Source: Lunularia cruciata
Taxonomy: Eukaryota > Streptophyta > Marchantiopsida > Lunulariales > Lunulariaceae
Direction of reading: 5' to 3'
DNA length: 64,000 bases
Assembly (NCBI GenBank): GCA_948567375.1
Contig: OX419757.1
Span: 9,128,974 to 9,192,973, forward strand
Positions within the stretch are counted from its first letter, which is position 1. The number at the start of each line of letters is the position of its first letter. This document shows positions 23,641-35,400 of this stretch, piece by piece. Made by a program: the position numbers and the translations under genes. Under the pieces are notes generated by a model. That model did no database searches. It was not told the DNA's origin and saw only the letters and a program-made list of their open reading frames with translations.

Positions 23641-23984
23641 ATTACAATCTTTCTCTTCCAACAATCAAGTAGGATGCTCTATTTGTTGTTGCATAAAAAT
23701 TATAAATTTAAGCATTGCTTTCATGGCTACTACTCTATTAACTATTTACTTGCAAATATCTAGGTTAACACATAATGCAACATGTTATCACTCTCCATAA
23801 GTTATAATTGGAAAGATGAATGGTTAATTAGACAAGGTGATTGAGTTTAGGAAATTTTGACCAAAGTGTGAAATAATGAATTGAAAAGATGCTTTGGTAG
23901 TATATGGACATGGAAATTACAATGGTTTAGTGTAAATGGATTTAGTGATGTAGATCAATATATACAACGTGATGTTGTTAATTT
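23641..23984. other. Unassigned AT-rich interval
   Basis: About 340 bp between a minus-strand chromovirus gag remnant and plus-strand chromovirus integrase. I see no domain, repeat end or RNA gene. Confidence 0.4.
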
Positions 23985-24786
23985 TCCCCACGTCTTTTAG
24001 GATACTTGTCTTGGAGTTGCAAAAATTGCATACAATAATTCCAAGTAGGAAAGTATAGTATTCTCTTCTTTCTTTCTTAATTATGGCAAGATCCACTTGT
24101 TTTTATTTCTCTTCTTACTCCACCACTATTTCATGTTCCTCATACTTACACCTTCTTTTTCATGTTTTCTATGTCTTTACACTAAGCTAAATGTTATCTT
24201 CTTGTTGTTCAAAATCAGCAAACACAATATGTTGATAGATATCCTTATAATATCACATTTCAAGTAGCTAATAAGGTCATGCTTTCTAGTAGACTTCCTC
24301 TCCCTCTTAATACCCACATTCATAAAATTGCTCCAAATTGGATAGGTCCATTTGATATTGCTCACATCATATCTCCTATTGCATACAAACTTGTATTTCC
24401 TTATTATATGAAGATCCATCATGTCTTCCATATTTTGAAGTTAAAACCCTATATTTCTAATTAATCTACTTTTCTCACTCATTTACAACCTCTTCCTTTG
24501 TCCAATCATTGTTACTACCCATGAAGAATACAAGGTCAACCATATTCTTCCACAAAGAGACATCCAACAAAGCTACCAATGACAAATTAAATATAAGATC
24601 CTTTTGAAAAGTTATCCTCTTTAGGATGCTACATGTAGCTTATTGCTCATCTCTAAAATACTCAAGTGGTGAAACACAAGTTCAAAAATCCTATGGCAAC
24701 TAGGATATCACCATTTAGTGACGGATAAATATATAATAATAACAAGTTATAAAAAATCTATGTATAGCTAAAAGGAGGTTAGAATA
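23985..24786 (+). pseudogene. Plus-strand chromovirus integrase C-terminus and chromodomain trace
   Basis: A YNNSK block near 24030-24050 and LNTHIHKIAPNWIGPFDIAH near 24306-24365, followed by VFHILKLKPY near 24425-24455. Near 24515-24580 a trace resembling a chromodomain start (EEYKVNHIL-like) follows. The order matches 1709-2269 (minus). Element B interrupts it at 24787 and the 3' LTR of this copy resumes at 37163. Broken. Confidence 0.7.
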
Positions 24787-25172
24787 TGTGGTGCCCACAT
24801 TTTTTGTTTTTTTCAAAAATTAAGGAGAAGAAGTGTATAGAGAAGTCGGATTGCGCCTGTATGGCCGAAGAAGGCAAAGAAAAGAGTCTTCGGGATGAAA
24901 CCCAAAGTAAAGTGACTTTGGGTCATCAAGCAAAGTACTCGGAAATGCCCTACCAACATACAACCCGAAGTAAATTGTCTTTGTATTGGGGGGAGCTCAA
25001 CCAGAAGCAAAGACAGTCTAACAACCTTTCGTTGAGGCGAGAAGTTCAAGAACGGACCGTTCAAAAACCGGCGGCCCATACGCACAAAGGTTAATTGACA
25101 GTGACAGGTGCATGCAAGAGGTGTGATTTCTTGGTAGAAACTCAAAGTGACAAAAGACAAAGAAGCGCAACT

Positions 25173-25181
25173 CTATAAAAA
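25173..25181 (+). promoter_or_regulatory. First TATA box of the LTR, ahead of the LTR ORF
   Basis: CTATAAAAA, about 28 bp before the ATG at 25201. The same box with the same CAACT lead-in is present in every LTR that retains this part: minus strand about 15236-15245, plus strand about 35787-35795 and about 63211-63219. With a normal TATA-to-start distance, transcription would begin at or just after 25201. The in-frame ATG at 25339 is therefore an alternative translation start. Conservation is seen; function is inferred. Confidence 0.55.
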
Positions 25182-25200
25182 TCGAACTCGCAACAAAGAA

Positions 25201-27777
25201 ATGTCGAGCAATTTTCCTTTGCCGTTGAGAAGTCGTCTTGCAGGTGATCGTGGGAAGGGAAATAGAGTTGGAATCGTGGTAGTGCGTAGGGGAGAAGTTG
25301 CGAGAGTGAAATCGAGAGATAGTGAGAAGGCAAAAGAGATGGGAGGAGGAAAGACGAACTCTGAATTTGTAGTGAGAAATCATGCAATTTGGAGGTTAGA
25401 TATAATAGCTAGGATTGAAGTATTGAGCCAACTTCGGATCACATTTCCGGCATGGAACTGGAATGTAAGCTTTCCAGGATTCATGACAAAAATCATCGAG
25501 AGTAAGTGTCTTGATGGACCCGAGGAAGAAGGGAAGAGAGGAAATCCGGCTTGCTGGACAGAGTCAGATTGGAGACTCGTACTTAGGAAGGAAGCAGGCT
25601 CGGAGCAGGGGGCCACGTTCTTGGGAAAGGGAGAGATAGCTCAAGAGACCTAGGAAGTGAGAGATGCCTTCTCGTCAAAGAGGACAAAGAATGGGTATAA
25701 AGTTGAGAGCTACAAAGACCCGGTGAAGAGAGGAATTGTGAGTGCACTGATGGCTATCCTGAAGCCGGAGAGAACCACCTATGTGATGAAATACCAAGCG
25801 GTGTTCTTTCAAAAGTTATTTGCAGGAGAACCAATCAATTGGGTGAGGTGTTTCCACAAGAGAACAAGGCAGATGGTGTGGAATTTGTGGGATAAGTCGC
25901 CTCTACACTACATCATGCCATTTGCAGCACATTTCTACCTTGGGCTCAATTTGCTGAACTTGGCGGAGCAAAATCGGATGGTGTTGCACTTCCATCCTGA
26001 TTTGTGAAAGGAGGTCGACGTCGAGGAGCAGCAATACATTTTGCAGATCAGGAGCACCGACAACTACTACACAAAGACAGGGGAGAACGTGGAGGTCGCA
26101 ATAAGTACCCCAAATACAAAGAAGAGAAGTCGGCAGGGCAAAGCCGATGACACGAAGAAACCTCAAAAGATCAGGAGAGGCAACCCAAGGCGAGGTATGG
26201 TGGTAATCAAGTCGGAGGACAAAGACTTAGAAGGAGATGCCGAGCTCAAAAATGAAGACTCGGAACATGAGGTGGAGCCTGAGCTAACGCTACAGAGTGG
26301 AGATACGAGTAGCAATAGTGATGAAGGGGGAGAAATGACATCGGCGCCAACGGCTGAAGAATACGAAGAAGAAGTGCAAGCAAAGATGGAAGCCAAAGAC
26401 AATACATAGTTGGAAGACAAAGTAACTGTGCCCAAAGAGAAGAAGATCGCTGTACAGCAAGGAGTTTGCTTGAGACGTAAGGCAAAGTGTGAAGCGGAGC
26501 CGAGTAAGGCAAAAGAAGAGGTAAGTGAAAGCTCAGGAAGTGAGGCATTGATTCCGATACAAAGACTGCAAAGAAGAAGGCAAGTATCGAATAAACACGA
26601 AGTACAAAGAGAAGTGGCCACACGAGAAGAAGTAACCCCGAGTGATGGAGTGGAGTACCTGCGGGATGTGGTATGTCCTCTTCTGGTAAAGATGGAGTAC
26701 AAGAAGAAGGAAATGCAGTCAACATGTTCGGAAGTAAAGACTGTATTGCAGGTATTGACCAGATTAGAAGAAGAAAACTCGGAGTTGAGGAAGAGTCTAA
26801 CTCAAGGTGAGGAGGAAAGAGGAGTACTGCAAGCAGAGGCAATGGTGCAAAGTCATGTAATTGAAGAACTGCAAAGAGAAGTAAGTTATTGAGAGGATCT
26901 TGTGAAGAAGAGTGACATAGCAAGGGAGAGACAAGTAGCGGAGTATGAGATCTTCAAGCAGCAGTTTGCTGATTCAAGAGTAGAGGTAATCCATGCTATG
27001 GCGAGGGTAGCAGCAAAGGATCAGGAGCTTGATAGGGTGATGGAGAGTGTCGAGGAGAAGAAGCAACTCAGGCAAAGAGAGTTGGTGGCACAATACAAAG
27101 AAGAAGACCAATTACAAGAGTTACTTCGTAATCAGGAGGAGAGAGTTGTTCAGAAGGAGAAGGAGAAGGAGACAGTGAAAGCCGAGTTTGAGGCGGAGTT
27201 AGCGATGTACCAAGAGGATTGGCTCACAGATCATGAACGTGAGAGGAAGACCAGATTGGAGCCATTGAAGGAGATAGTCCTCCGAATGAATGCAATGCTA
27301 AGTACAGAGGCCAGCGTTCGGATTGAAGAGACGAGGCTGCACGAGTTGAAGTTGTTGGTGCAGGAGACAAGGCAAAGACAAGCAAAGGATACCAATTTGA
27401 ATGCTTTGTTAATTAGTCTCAGAACTCGTGTAGATAGGAAGATTTTAGAGGTAGAGGATAACATCTCAATTAGATTAAATTTAGTGAAGTTTGAGATAGA
27501 AAAGCTTTGGAAAGATGTTAGAGCAAAACCCAAAGTAGAAAACATAGGAGTACAAATGTCTTTGGAGTTACCATTGGAGACATTAGAGAAGAGTGGGTCA
27601 AGAGATGAAGATTTAGATAGATTACCCACTAGTGGAATTTCAGATCAGGAAAGAGAATTGTTGGAATTGGTAGAGGAAGTAGAAGATATGAAACCCGAGG
27701 ACAAAGTAGTAGGAAGTAAATTTACTTTGGGTTCGGGTTTGAAAGCCGAGGAAGAAGTAGACATCGGATTGGAGTAG
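25201..27777 (+). pseudogene. LTR-resident coiled-coil ORF (fullest copy)
   Basis: A same-sense coding region of about 860 codons lying wholly inside the 5' LTR. Order of parts: an N-terminal basic stretch (MSSNFPLPLRSRL); a conserved globular-looking part near 25380-26000 with HAIWRLDIIARIEVL, DPVKRGIVSALMAILKPE and TRQMVWNLWDKSPLHYI; a lysine/arginine-rich, nuclear-signal-like segment near 26110-26205; an acidic segment near 26210-26340; then a long heptad-rich coiled coil from about 26640 to 27700. There is no gag knuckle, protease, polymerase, or evident signal peptide or membrane span. The globular part could be related to the poorly understood 'putative plant transposon protein' domains found in some plant gypsy elements; this is a guess. 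Copies recur in four other LTRs. Broken, with about four breaks. Confidence 0.75.
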
Positions 27778-27890
27778 TAACACTTTTGAGATATGAAGAG
27801 ATAGATATGAAGAGGTGCATTGTCATTTTGGATCTGTAGGTTAGAAGAGTTGTTGTAGAACGGTATAGTTGTTAGAACTATTGATTAATT

Positions 27891-27900
27891 CACTATTAAG
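27891..27900 (+). promoter_or_regulatory. Second TATA-like box of the LTR (degenerate)
   Basis: CACTATTAAG, about 678 bp before the LTR end. It is positionally equivalent to CTATTTAAG (minus, 4742-4750) and CTATTTAAAG (60617-60626), both followed by a GAGTGGCATT / GAGGCATT word. Probable start region for genomic RNA; inferred from position and conservation. Confidence 0.4.
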
Positions 27901-28575
27901 GAGTGGCATTTGCAGTATTATGTTGTTTAGTGCTCATAATTTTTGAGAATAGATAAAGCAAAGTGCTGAAGCAGTACTCATCGCTTGAGCTTGATTCCGA
28001 GTATCAACTTTGTGATTGTGTTTGTGAGTGTGTGGAGAAATTTGAAGTGCAAGTCAGTGTGCTTGTTGGATGTTGGATTCCACAGCCTTGATCTTCATTT
28101 TGTGTGTTTGATCCTGAGTGAAGTGCAATCAAAGTAATGCCTTGACAGATCTGAGAGGAATTGTAGTGTTGGTAGTATTTTGCATTTGTGAGTGTGGCGC
28201 AAAGTTGATGTGAAGAAATTTTGATCAAGGATGTTGTGCCTTCAGTGGAGGGGTGGAACATAATTCTGAGGCAAAGTCATTTTACAATGAAGTGCCATTT
28301 TTGGGAGAGCCTAAATCATCACAATCAAGATTGTTTGGAAAGATTTGATGGATTTGTGATTAAGGAGTGTTACTTTGTGACAAGACTACAAATCAGTGCT
28401 TGTTATTCTCTTCTAGGTGTGGTTTCTACCTAAGAGATTAAAGACGCAACCAAGAAGAACTGAAATTGTTACTTTGCTTTGTATTTGACCAATTCTGACT
28501 CGTATCTCTACGGGAACAAACTTTACTTACCTGATTACCGCAAAAGTGATATTTGCCGAGTTGTCACATGATTTT

Positions 28576-28593
28576 TGGCGCCGCTGCCGGGGA
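28576..28593 (+). other. Primer binding site of element B (tRNA-Asp type)
   Basis: TGGCGCCGCTGCCGGGGA, seven bases after the 5' LTR, identical to the site in element A. It matches the tRNA-Asp complement used by Athila-type elements. Confidence 0.88.
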
Positions 28594-28656
28594 TACAAAT
28601 CTCGGAAGTGGAAGAATACAAAGCCAAATTCAAAACTGGGTATCAATGCAATATGA

Positions 28657-29440
28657 ATGTCTGCATCGAGAGAACAACGGGAAGAGAGAGCTCAAAGACG
28701 AGCACTTCAGCGTGAAGAAAACAAACGTCTGAACGTCCCATCCATTGTTGACAAGACTGAACAAGAGGCGTTGGATTTTCAACTCCTTCACGAAGTGCAA
28801 GAAGCCCTGCAAGAACTTGACCACAAGAAACACGAAGGCGGTTGGCAAGGCTACTTTGCATCTCCCTCTTTGTCCAAGAAGAAGAAAGAATCGAGTGGGC
28901 AAACATATGCATTGCGGCCCAGTACACCGACTTCCCCTAGAGCTGTAAAGGAAGTTGTGTCCTTGAAGAACTTTGTTCAAGAAAAGACAGCACGCACACT
29001 TACTGAAGACGAGTGTCAACATCTTCTACGAACAATTCCTTGGTTGTCTCGAAGGAATTTTGAAGAACCAATCGAAGGTGTTGAGCTTGAATCTTCTACT
29101 CGGGTTGAAGTTGACACCCTCATAGCAGAAATTGTCAAAGAAGACCCCACCTTGAATTTGCCGAATTGGAATCCCTGGGCTAACACCACGACGGCAATAC
29201 CAGCCAATCCTTCAGTTCCGTCAAGTTCAACACTACCTCAGCCGATCCCAGTGCATCAAACGATGAATTTGTTGCATGTCACCCGACACGCCTATCAGAA
29301 GTATAAGGGGACAGAACAAGACAAAGACCCCGATGAATTCATCAAAGAATTTGAAGTCATCTCCTTTGCTAACAAGGAGCATGACTTGGCCGATTGACTA
29401 AGAATTTTCCCAAGTTTGCTCCGAAAGAAAGCTTGAAGCT
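28657..29440 (+). pseudogene. Element B gag, N-terminal part
   Basis: Begins MSASREQREERAQRRALQ, then a charged helical region, FHEVQEAL-like and GGWQGYFASPS segments, and the capsid-like block YQKYKGTEQDKDPDEFIKEF near 29290-29355. The start codon is the first ATG after the primer site and is conserved in element A. A family-3 solo LTR at 29446 separates this from the remaining gag. Confidence 0.85.
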
Positions 29441-29445
29441 GGTAC

Positions 29446-30135
29446 TGTGAGCCGGCCTGTCTCTCACTCAGGATGAACCTCTGATGGGTATTATGGTAGC
29501 GCACCTGGACTAAGAAGGCAAGGAACCCCAACTCCATCATACTCCTCCAAGGCAAACACTCCAAGACTCAAGACATTGCTCACTAGAGAACTCAATGAGA
29601 GAGAGATAGTTGCAAATGAAAGGATGATGAGTACTTCCTCACCCCTTGTTTATATACTTGTGAAATAGTTACGTACCAAAGTTACTAATTACCGTAGTAA
29701 CTCAAGTTACTAGACTAAAAGTCAAGTAAAGTCAAAAAGTAGAAAGGAATATCCATTCACATGGGCATATTCCCCTAAGCATGTGGTCTTATCTTGACCC
29801 AACCACTATGTCAAGGATTCCTTCACATGGGCTATCCTTGGACTAAAGAAGAATCCAAAACAAAAAGGCTTGCGGGCCCAAGAGTTCTCAACTCTTTCCT
29901 CAAAGCCAAACACCTAGGAATAATACCAAGTCAACACACTACAATCCAAAATAGTGGTGCTCATCTTTTCTACTTCCTCTAAAGTAAGGTCCCCTCTATC
30001 TTAGCTATGACTAACTTTAGCTAACCATGACTAATATAGAACCATCCTTTATCTCTATATAAATAATATTTCTTAAGTACTTGTAATACCAAGTTAAATA
30101 TCACAATACCACACACATGCACATATGGGTGTTAC
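29446..30135 (-). repeat. Family-3 solo LTR inside element B gag
   Basis: About 690 bp in reverse orientation, from TGTGAGCCGGCCTGTC to GGGTGTTAC, flanked by GGTAC on both sides (29441-29445 and 30136-30140). Element A shows the uninterrupted gag sequence around a single GGTAC near 13890, which confirms the insertion. It is nearly the same as the solo LTR at 51040-51731 and matches the 3' LTR start at 21482. Confidence 0.9.
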
Positions 30136-30140
30136 GGTAC

Positions 30141-31226
30141 ACCCATGTGACCCAAAAGGGGTTCGTACCAGCGGACTGGGCAGACTTGAGAAACAACTTC
30201 CTCGAATGATTCTGGGAGGTTGATTACAACACGAGTGTCTTTGCAGCACTCAATGATTTAGACCGAGGCAAGAAGGAGAAGTTGAGAGACTACTCTGAGC
30301 GGTTCATGGCACTATTGAACCGAGTTCCCAAGCAATCGGGGTTGGTGGGTTACTCCGATGCCCAAGCCATTACCTGGTTCCTTGTGGGACTGTTACCAGA
30401 GATACGAATCTTTGCAAGGGAGAGGAAGGTAACTTCCCTTGACAAGGTACTCAAACATGTTGCTCGTTATGAGGCGGCCCACTCTCACTCTGCCGATAAC
30501 CGGAGAAATCGGGAGAAGAAAGGCAAGAAGCCCAAAAGGAGAGCTTCATGCAGTACATCCCCTTCTTTGGACGAATCCTCCACGTCTTCAAGCTCTTCTT
30601 TGGAATCCAAAGAAGAATCAAAGCCAAGACGAGTCAAAAGACGTGGGTGCAAGAAACCAGTGACTCCTCCAGCAAAGAGTGTAAATAAGGCATATACCAA
30701 GCTGGATGATCTCATCAAGGAGTTTTTGGATTTCAAGATCCAGATGATTGGGGCCAAGGACAGAAGGAAGGCCCCAGCATTTGGAAGATTGAATGTATGG
30801 TGCACCACATGTGGCAAATCAGGCCACGCCAATACAGAATGCAATACTCGTAATGCATTCCTGGTGCAGCAAATTGATTGGGTTTTGGGATGGAACCAAG
30901 ACGAGGACAAAGAGGCTATGTACCAAACGCAAGAAGTATAGCCTCAAGCGAGCACATCGTATCAAGGTCCGAGGTTTGGACCCAGGGAGAATAACCCCAA
31001 TGCTCCTTCACAAAGACCACTGATGAGCAACCAAAATCACCCTCAGAATGTTGCACCCGGAGCCTGTTATAATTGTGGCTCGATAGGACATTGGTCTCCA
31101 AACTGTCCCGAGCCAAGAAGGCAAATTGGGTACATTCCCCTATGCAGAAATTGTAAAGGATCGGGGCAGACGGGCAACCAATGTCCTCACCCACCGAACC
31201 CGAAGCCGCCTATAAAGTATTTATAG
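30141..31226 (+). pseudogene. Element B gag, C-terminal part with three zinc knuckles
   Basis: Continues gag after the solo LTR: MRDYSERFMALLNRVPKQSG near 30282, a lysine/arginine- and serine-rich linker near 30500-30680, then knuckles CTTCGKSGHANTEC (30801-30842), CYNCGSIGHWSPNC (about 31064-31106) and CRNCKGSG…C (31143-31184). The spacing of CX2CX4HX4C type is clear in the first two. Three knuckles are more than the usual one or two in gypsy gag. Broken. Confidence 0.85.
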
Positions 31227-31289
31227 ACCCCCGTTGAGCGTGTAGCACTGCAGCCAAAGGGGGATACAAATGTAAATTGCATCACTCTT

Positions 31290-32610
31290 GAGGAAGAAAG
31301 ACCTCAAGAAGGGAGTCCGGCCTCGGAAGGAGAATGGTCGGATCTTGAAATTTTGAAAGTTGAGACACGCTCCAGCAAGAAGAAGCGTGATCCCAAAGAA
31401 CTGAGTACGACCTCGTCGTCTTCCAGAAAGGCAAAGAGACTGCGCCCAAAGGCAATTCTTTCTGCCAAGGAGGAAAAGATCCTCGCAAAAGCCAAAGCTA
31501 AAGCCTTGCAGAAAGAACTAAAGGAGGCACTACTCAAGACTCAGGAACTGAGTTTGGAAGAGGAGACAAAGACAAAGTCTCTAGTTTTTCCGGCGGACAT
31601 CCGATCCAAAGTAAAGGGTCTGATCCAAGCCGAAGTGGGCCAACCTGAGGAACCTCAGGTTAAGGCCATTGGCACACCCGTTACCATTTTGAAGCATCCC
31701 AAAGTCAAGAGGGAACGTGGAGAGACTTTGGAACCAAAGCCAAAGGCGAAGACGGTCAAATTGGGAGGAGTTCCCCAATACGATATTGTAGTAGACCTGG
31801 CAGCCACAAATGCCAACGTTACATTCAAGCAATTGTGGGAAGATAACAAGCTGTACAAGAGGCAGCTGAATTTGGCCCTCAAGAAGGTGAGGTCGATGTC
31901 AAAGAAGGACCTGCCTGCTATCTATCGTACTGAGCAAGAAGATTTGGGATCTCCCAAGGTAGACGCGGAGATTGCCGGGTGCATGATCACATTGATACCC
32001 ATCTACTCTAGGTCCGGTGTAAATGTCATGACCGAAGATACTGCAAATCGACTCGGGTATCACACGTTTGAACCAACACCCCAAGTGTTGAAGTTTGCAG
32101 ACCAAACCAAGAGATGGCCTTTGGGCATGCTGTCAAACATTACTACAATCATCGGAGGGGTGCCCTTCAAGTTGAACTACATTGTGTTGTGACCAATGAC
32201 AAAGATTGGTTACCCTCTGTTGATCGAAAGACCCTGGTTGTATAGTGCCCAAGTTGTGGTGGATTGGCACCAACAGAAGTTAAGATTCAAGGACATTTTG
32301 TCCAAAGATCAGAAGCTGGTGACTGTGAGTTGGACGAAAGTTCCCCACCTCGGGGAAACAAGTTCATCGGAAGAGGAGGAAAAATCTGAAGACGAAGTCC
32401 AAGTTAACTACTTGGAATGCTACAAGGTGGATGTCAAAGACAAAGATCCATATGACCTCGCCTCGGGTGAACTTGACTTGGAGGAAGGAGGTTTGATGGC
32501 GGCTCGCCTCGAGTTAAGCCGAGTAAGCCACGTTGAAGGAGTGATCAACCCCGATGACTGTCAAGATGTTTTATTAACTAAAGGAAAATTTGAAAGATCT
32601 CAAAGATAGT
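31290..32610 (+). pseudogene. Element B protease region and linkers
   Basis: A charged region (AILSAKEEKILAKAKAKALQ near 31455-31515), then the protease neighbourhood near 31960-32200 (CMITLIPI … GVNVMTEDTANRLGYH), the end block LLIERPWLYSAQVVVDWH near 32217-32270, and an acidic linker (EEEEKSEDEVQVNYLE near 32370-32420). Matches element A at 9241-9914 and 12010-12780. Broken. Confidence 0.8.
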
Positions 32611-32686
32611 TACTTTGGAGGAGTTGGCAGGATACATTGCCCTGTTTATAGAATTCTAGGATGTATTTGCGTGGTCGATTGATCAA

Positions 32687-34030
32687 ATGCCGGGTATTCC
32701 ACGAGAATTTGGAGAACACCGGATTGATCTGGTTGAAGGTGCAGTTCCGGTTTGGCAATGGCAATACCGCCTGAACCCAAAGTACTTGCTGTTGGTGAAA
32801 GATAAAATTGATAAGTACTTAGGGGCCGGAATTATCTTCCCTGTCTTAAGCAGTGAATGGGTCTCTCCCATTGTCATTGTCCCAAAGAAGAAAACGGGGA
32901 AGATCCGAGTGTGCCAAGACTTTCAGAAGTTGAACGCAGTCACAAGGAAAGATCATCATCCCTTGCCTTTTACCGATACAATTTTAGATCAGGTAGCTGG
33001 GCATCCTTGTTATAGTTTTCTCGATGGATTTTCAGGGTATAATCAAGTATCCATTCGAGAAGAAGACAAGGATAAAACTACATTCACGACCGATTGGGGC
33101 ACTTTTTCTTACAATCAAATGCCCTTTGGGTTGTGTAATGCTCCCGCTACTTTCCAGCGGATGATGAATTCAATCTTCAAAGATTTCTTGTGCAAATTTG
33201 TGGAAGTTTTTATTGATGACTTTTGTGTGTTTGGGCAAAGAGATGTACATTTAGATTACCTTTGCCAAACGTTTGAACGGTGTCATTTTGCCGGCTTGTG
33301 ATTACATCCGGAGAAATGCTTCTTCGCAATGAAGGAGGGAATTCTTTTGGGGCATCGGGTGTCAAGCCAAGGTATTAAAGTCAATGTTGAGAAGGTCAAG
33401 ATAATCGCAGCTTTGGAACCCCCGAAGAACATCCGGGAGCTGAGAGCCTTCTTGGGACATGTCGGATATTACAGACGCTTTGTGTCAAACTATGCAGTGC
33501 TTGATGCACCACTTACGAAGCTTCTGAAGAAATCCAAAGACTATTTGTGGGAAGCAAATCAAGAAGAAGCTTTCCAGGTGTTGAAGAAGAAGCTGGTTGA
33601 AGCACCAGTTATGAGGGCTCCAAATTGGGACGTCCTTTTTCATGTATATGTGGACACTTTGTCCATGGCCATCGGGGTCATCTTAAGTCAGGAGGACAAA
33701 AAGAAGAAGGACTACCCGGTGTATTATGCCAGCCAAAAACTTTCAATTTCTAAAAAGAACTATTCAACGACTTAAAGAGAAGCACTTGGAATGGTGTATG
33801 CCTGCAAGAAATTTTGTCATTATTTGTTGGGGTATGAGTTTGTCTTCTATGTTGACCATTACGCATTGCAACATTTGGTCAAGAAGGCAGATTTATCTGG
33901 GCAAATTGCAAGATAGATCTTGTTGTTACAAGAGTTCACATATACTGTACAAGTAAGGAAGGGAGCTTTGCATTTGAATGTGGACTTCCTGTCGAGGTTA
34001 GAAACTCAAGACCAGGAGTGGGAAATTGAC
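32687..34030 (+). pseudogene. Element B RT and RNase H
   Basis: RT: SEWVSPIVIVPKKK near 32850-32895, VCQDFQKLNAVTRKDHHPLP near 32910-32970, YSFLDGFSGYNQ near 33012-33050, FGLCNAPATFQRMMN near 33125-33170, VEVFIDDFCVFGQ near 33200-33240. RNase H: VYVDTLSMAIGVILSQ near 33645-33690, YPVYYASQKLS near 33716-33750, and LLQEFTYTVQVRKGALH near 33925-33975. OTA-lineage gypsy. Broken, with a few breaks. Confidence 0.9.
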
Positions 34031-34089
34031 GATTGGTTCCTTGACAAAGAGTTGTATCACTTATCAGCAATGCAAAGTACAAGGTATGC

Positions 34090-35385
34090 AGCTGAATATC
34101 ACTATCTGAATACTCTCCATTGTCCTGAGAGGATGGATCCAGAACAACGGGCAGTCTTTCTCAGGAAAATAGGGCCGTACCAGCTTAAACACAACATTTT
34201 ATTTAAGATGGGCGAAGACAAAGTACTTCGGCGATGCTTGGAGTCATACGAAGTAGGAGGAGTGATTGAATCTTTACACTCTGAAGCATCGAGAGGACAC
34301 TATGCTCTAAAGAATATTGTAAAGAAAATTCTTTCGGCAAGGTATTGGTGGCCTACAATGTACAAAGATGTGCATGCTCATATCCAAAGCTGTGATGCTT
34401 GTCAGAGAATGGGGAAGCCGACGGCGACTTCTCAATGGCCTTTGAGACCAATTTTGCCTTTGGCCCTATTTGAGAAATGGGGGATTGATTTTGTGTGTCC
34501 CATTCTTTCAGTGACACGAGTCACAAGGAAGCAATACATTTTGGTTTGCACTGACTATGCTACCAAGATGGTCGAAGCTGAAGCAACTCGCAGAGATGAT
34601 GCTGAAACTGTGGCAGAATTCTTCTTTCGAAACATCATCTCCCGATATGGGTGTCCTTTGGAATTGGTTAGTGACTGAGGAACACATTTTTTGAACTCTG
34701 TAATGGAGGCATTAACCAAGTACTTTCAGATTAAACATCAGAAGATGACTCCTTATAACCCAAAAGCAAATGGCTTAACGGAAAAAGCGAATGGGTTGCT
34801 TTGTAAAATTTTGAATAAGGTGGCTGGCAATTATGCCTATGACTAGGATACAAAATTACCAGCCACATTGTGGGCATATTGAACAACAGAAAAGATTACA
34901 ACCAAACAAACTCCATACTTCTTGACATATGGCTTGCATCCCATACTACCGGTTGAATTTGAAGTACCAACATATCGGGTTCTTTGCGAAGAACGAATGT
35001 TGGAAGAAGACAGTCAGGATCTTCGGATTCATCAACTGATGTGGTTAGAAGAGAAAAGAGACAATGCAATGCAAACCATGCAAGAAGTACAAGCATAGAG
35101 GAAAGTCAAGCACAATAAGAGAATCAAGCCTATGGCTGTACGTGAAGAGGATTTGGTTTTGTTATATGACAATTGCCAAATATTTTTTCCAGGCAAGTTG
35201 CATTTGAGATAGACGGGTCCCTATCGAGTTCTTCATCTTTACAAAAATGGGTCCATGCAGCTTGAAGACTTGGAAGGTAATCCTTTTGCCACTCAAGTAA
35301 ATGGGTGGAGCGTTCGGAGATATTGGACCATAGACTCGGAAGTTTCTAAGACACCCAAGGTCTATGTTTGCGGGGACGCTCACAT
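34090..35385 (+). pseudogene. Element B integrase
   Basis: HHCC segment near 34280-34410 (SRGHYALKN … CDACQRMGKP), core from FEKWGIDFVCPI near 34470 through RYGCPLELVSD near 34645-34677, YNPKANGLTEKANG near 34755-34795, and the C-terminal domain around 35180-35320 (TGPYRVLHLYKNGSMQLEDL). No envelope-like or other ORF lies between integrase and the polypurine tract. Broken, with several breaks. Confidence 0.88.
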
Positions 35386-35386
35386 T

Positions 35387-35400
35387 TGAGGGAGGGGGTA
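35387..35400 (+). other. Polypurine tract of element B
   Basis: TTGAGGGAGGGGGTA directly before the 3' LTR start TGTGGTGCCC at 35401; it is the expected plus-strand primer and sets the LTR boundary. Confidence 0.85.

Larger units (their letters stand above)
24787..28568 (+). repeat. 5' LTR of element B (long form, 3.78 kb)
   Basis: Starts TGTGGTGCCCACA and ends GAGTTGTCACA, immediately before the primer site. At 3,782 bp it is the fullest LTR of the family in the window. Its layout is an approximately 400-bp leader with a first TATA box at 25173, a coding region of about 2.6 kb, then about 0.8 kb with a second TATA-like box near 27893 and the end. The ends match the LTRs at 4072, 14753/15629, 35401/37162, 59621/61298 and 62836. 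Confidence 0.9.
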
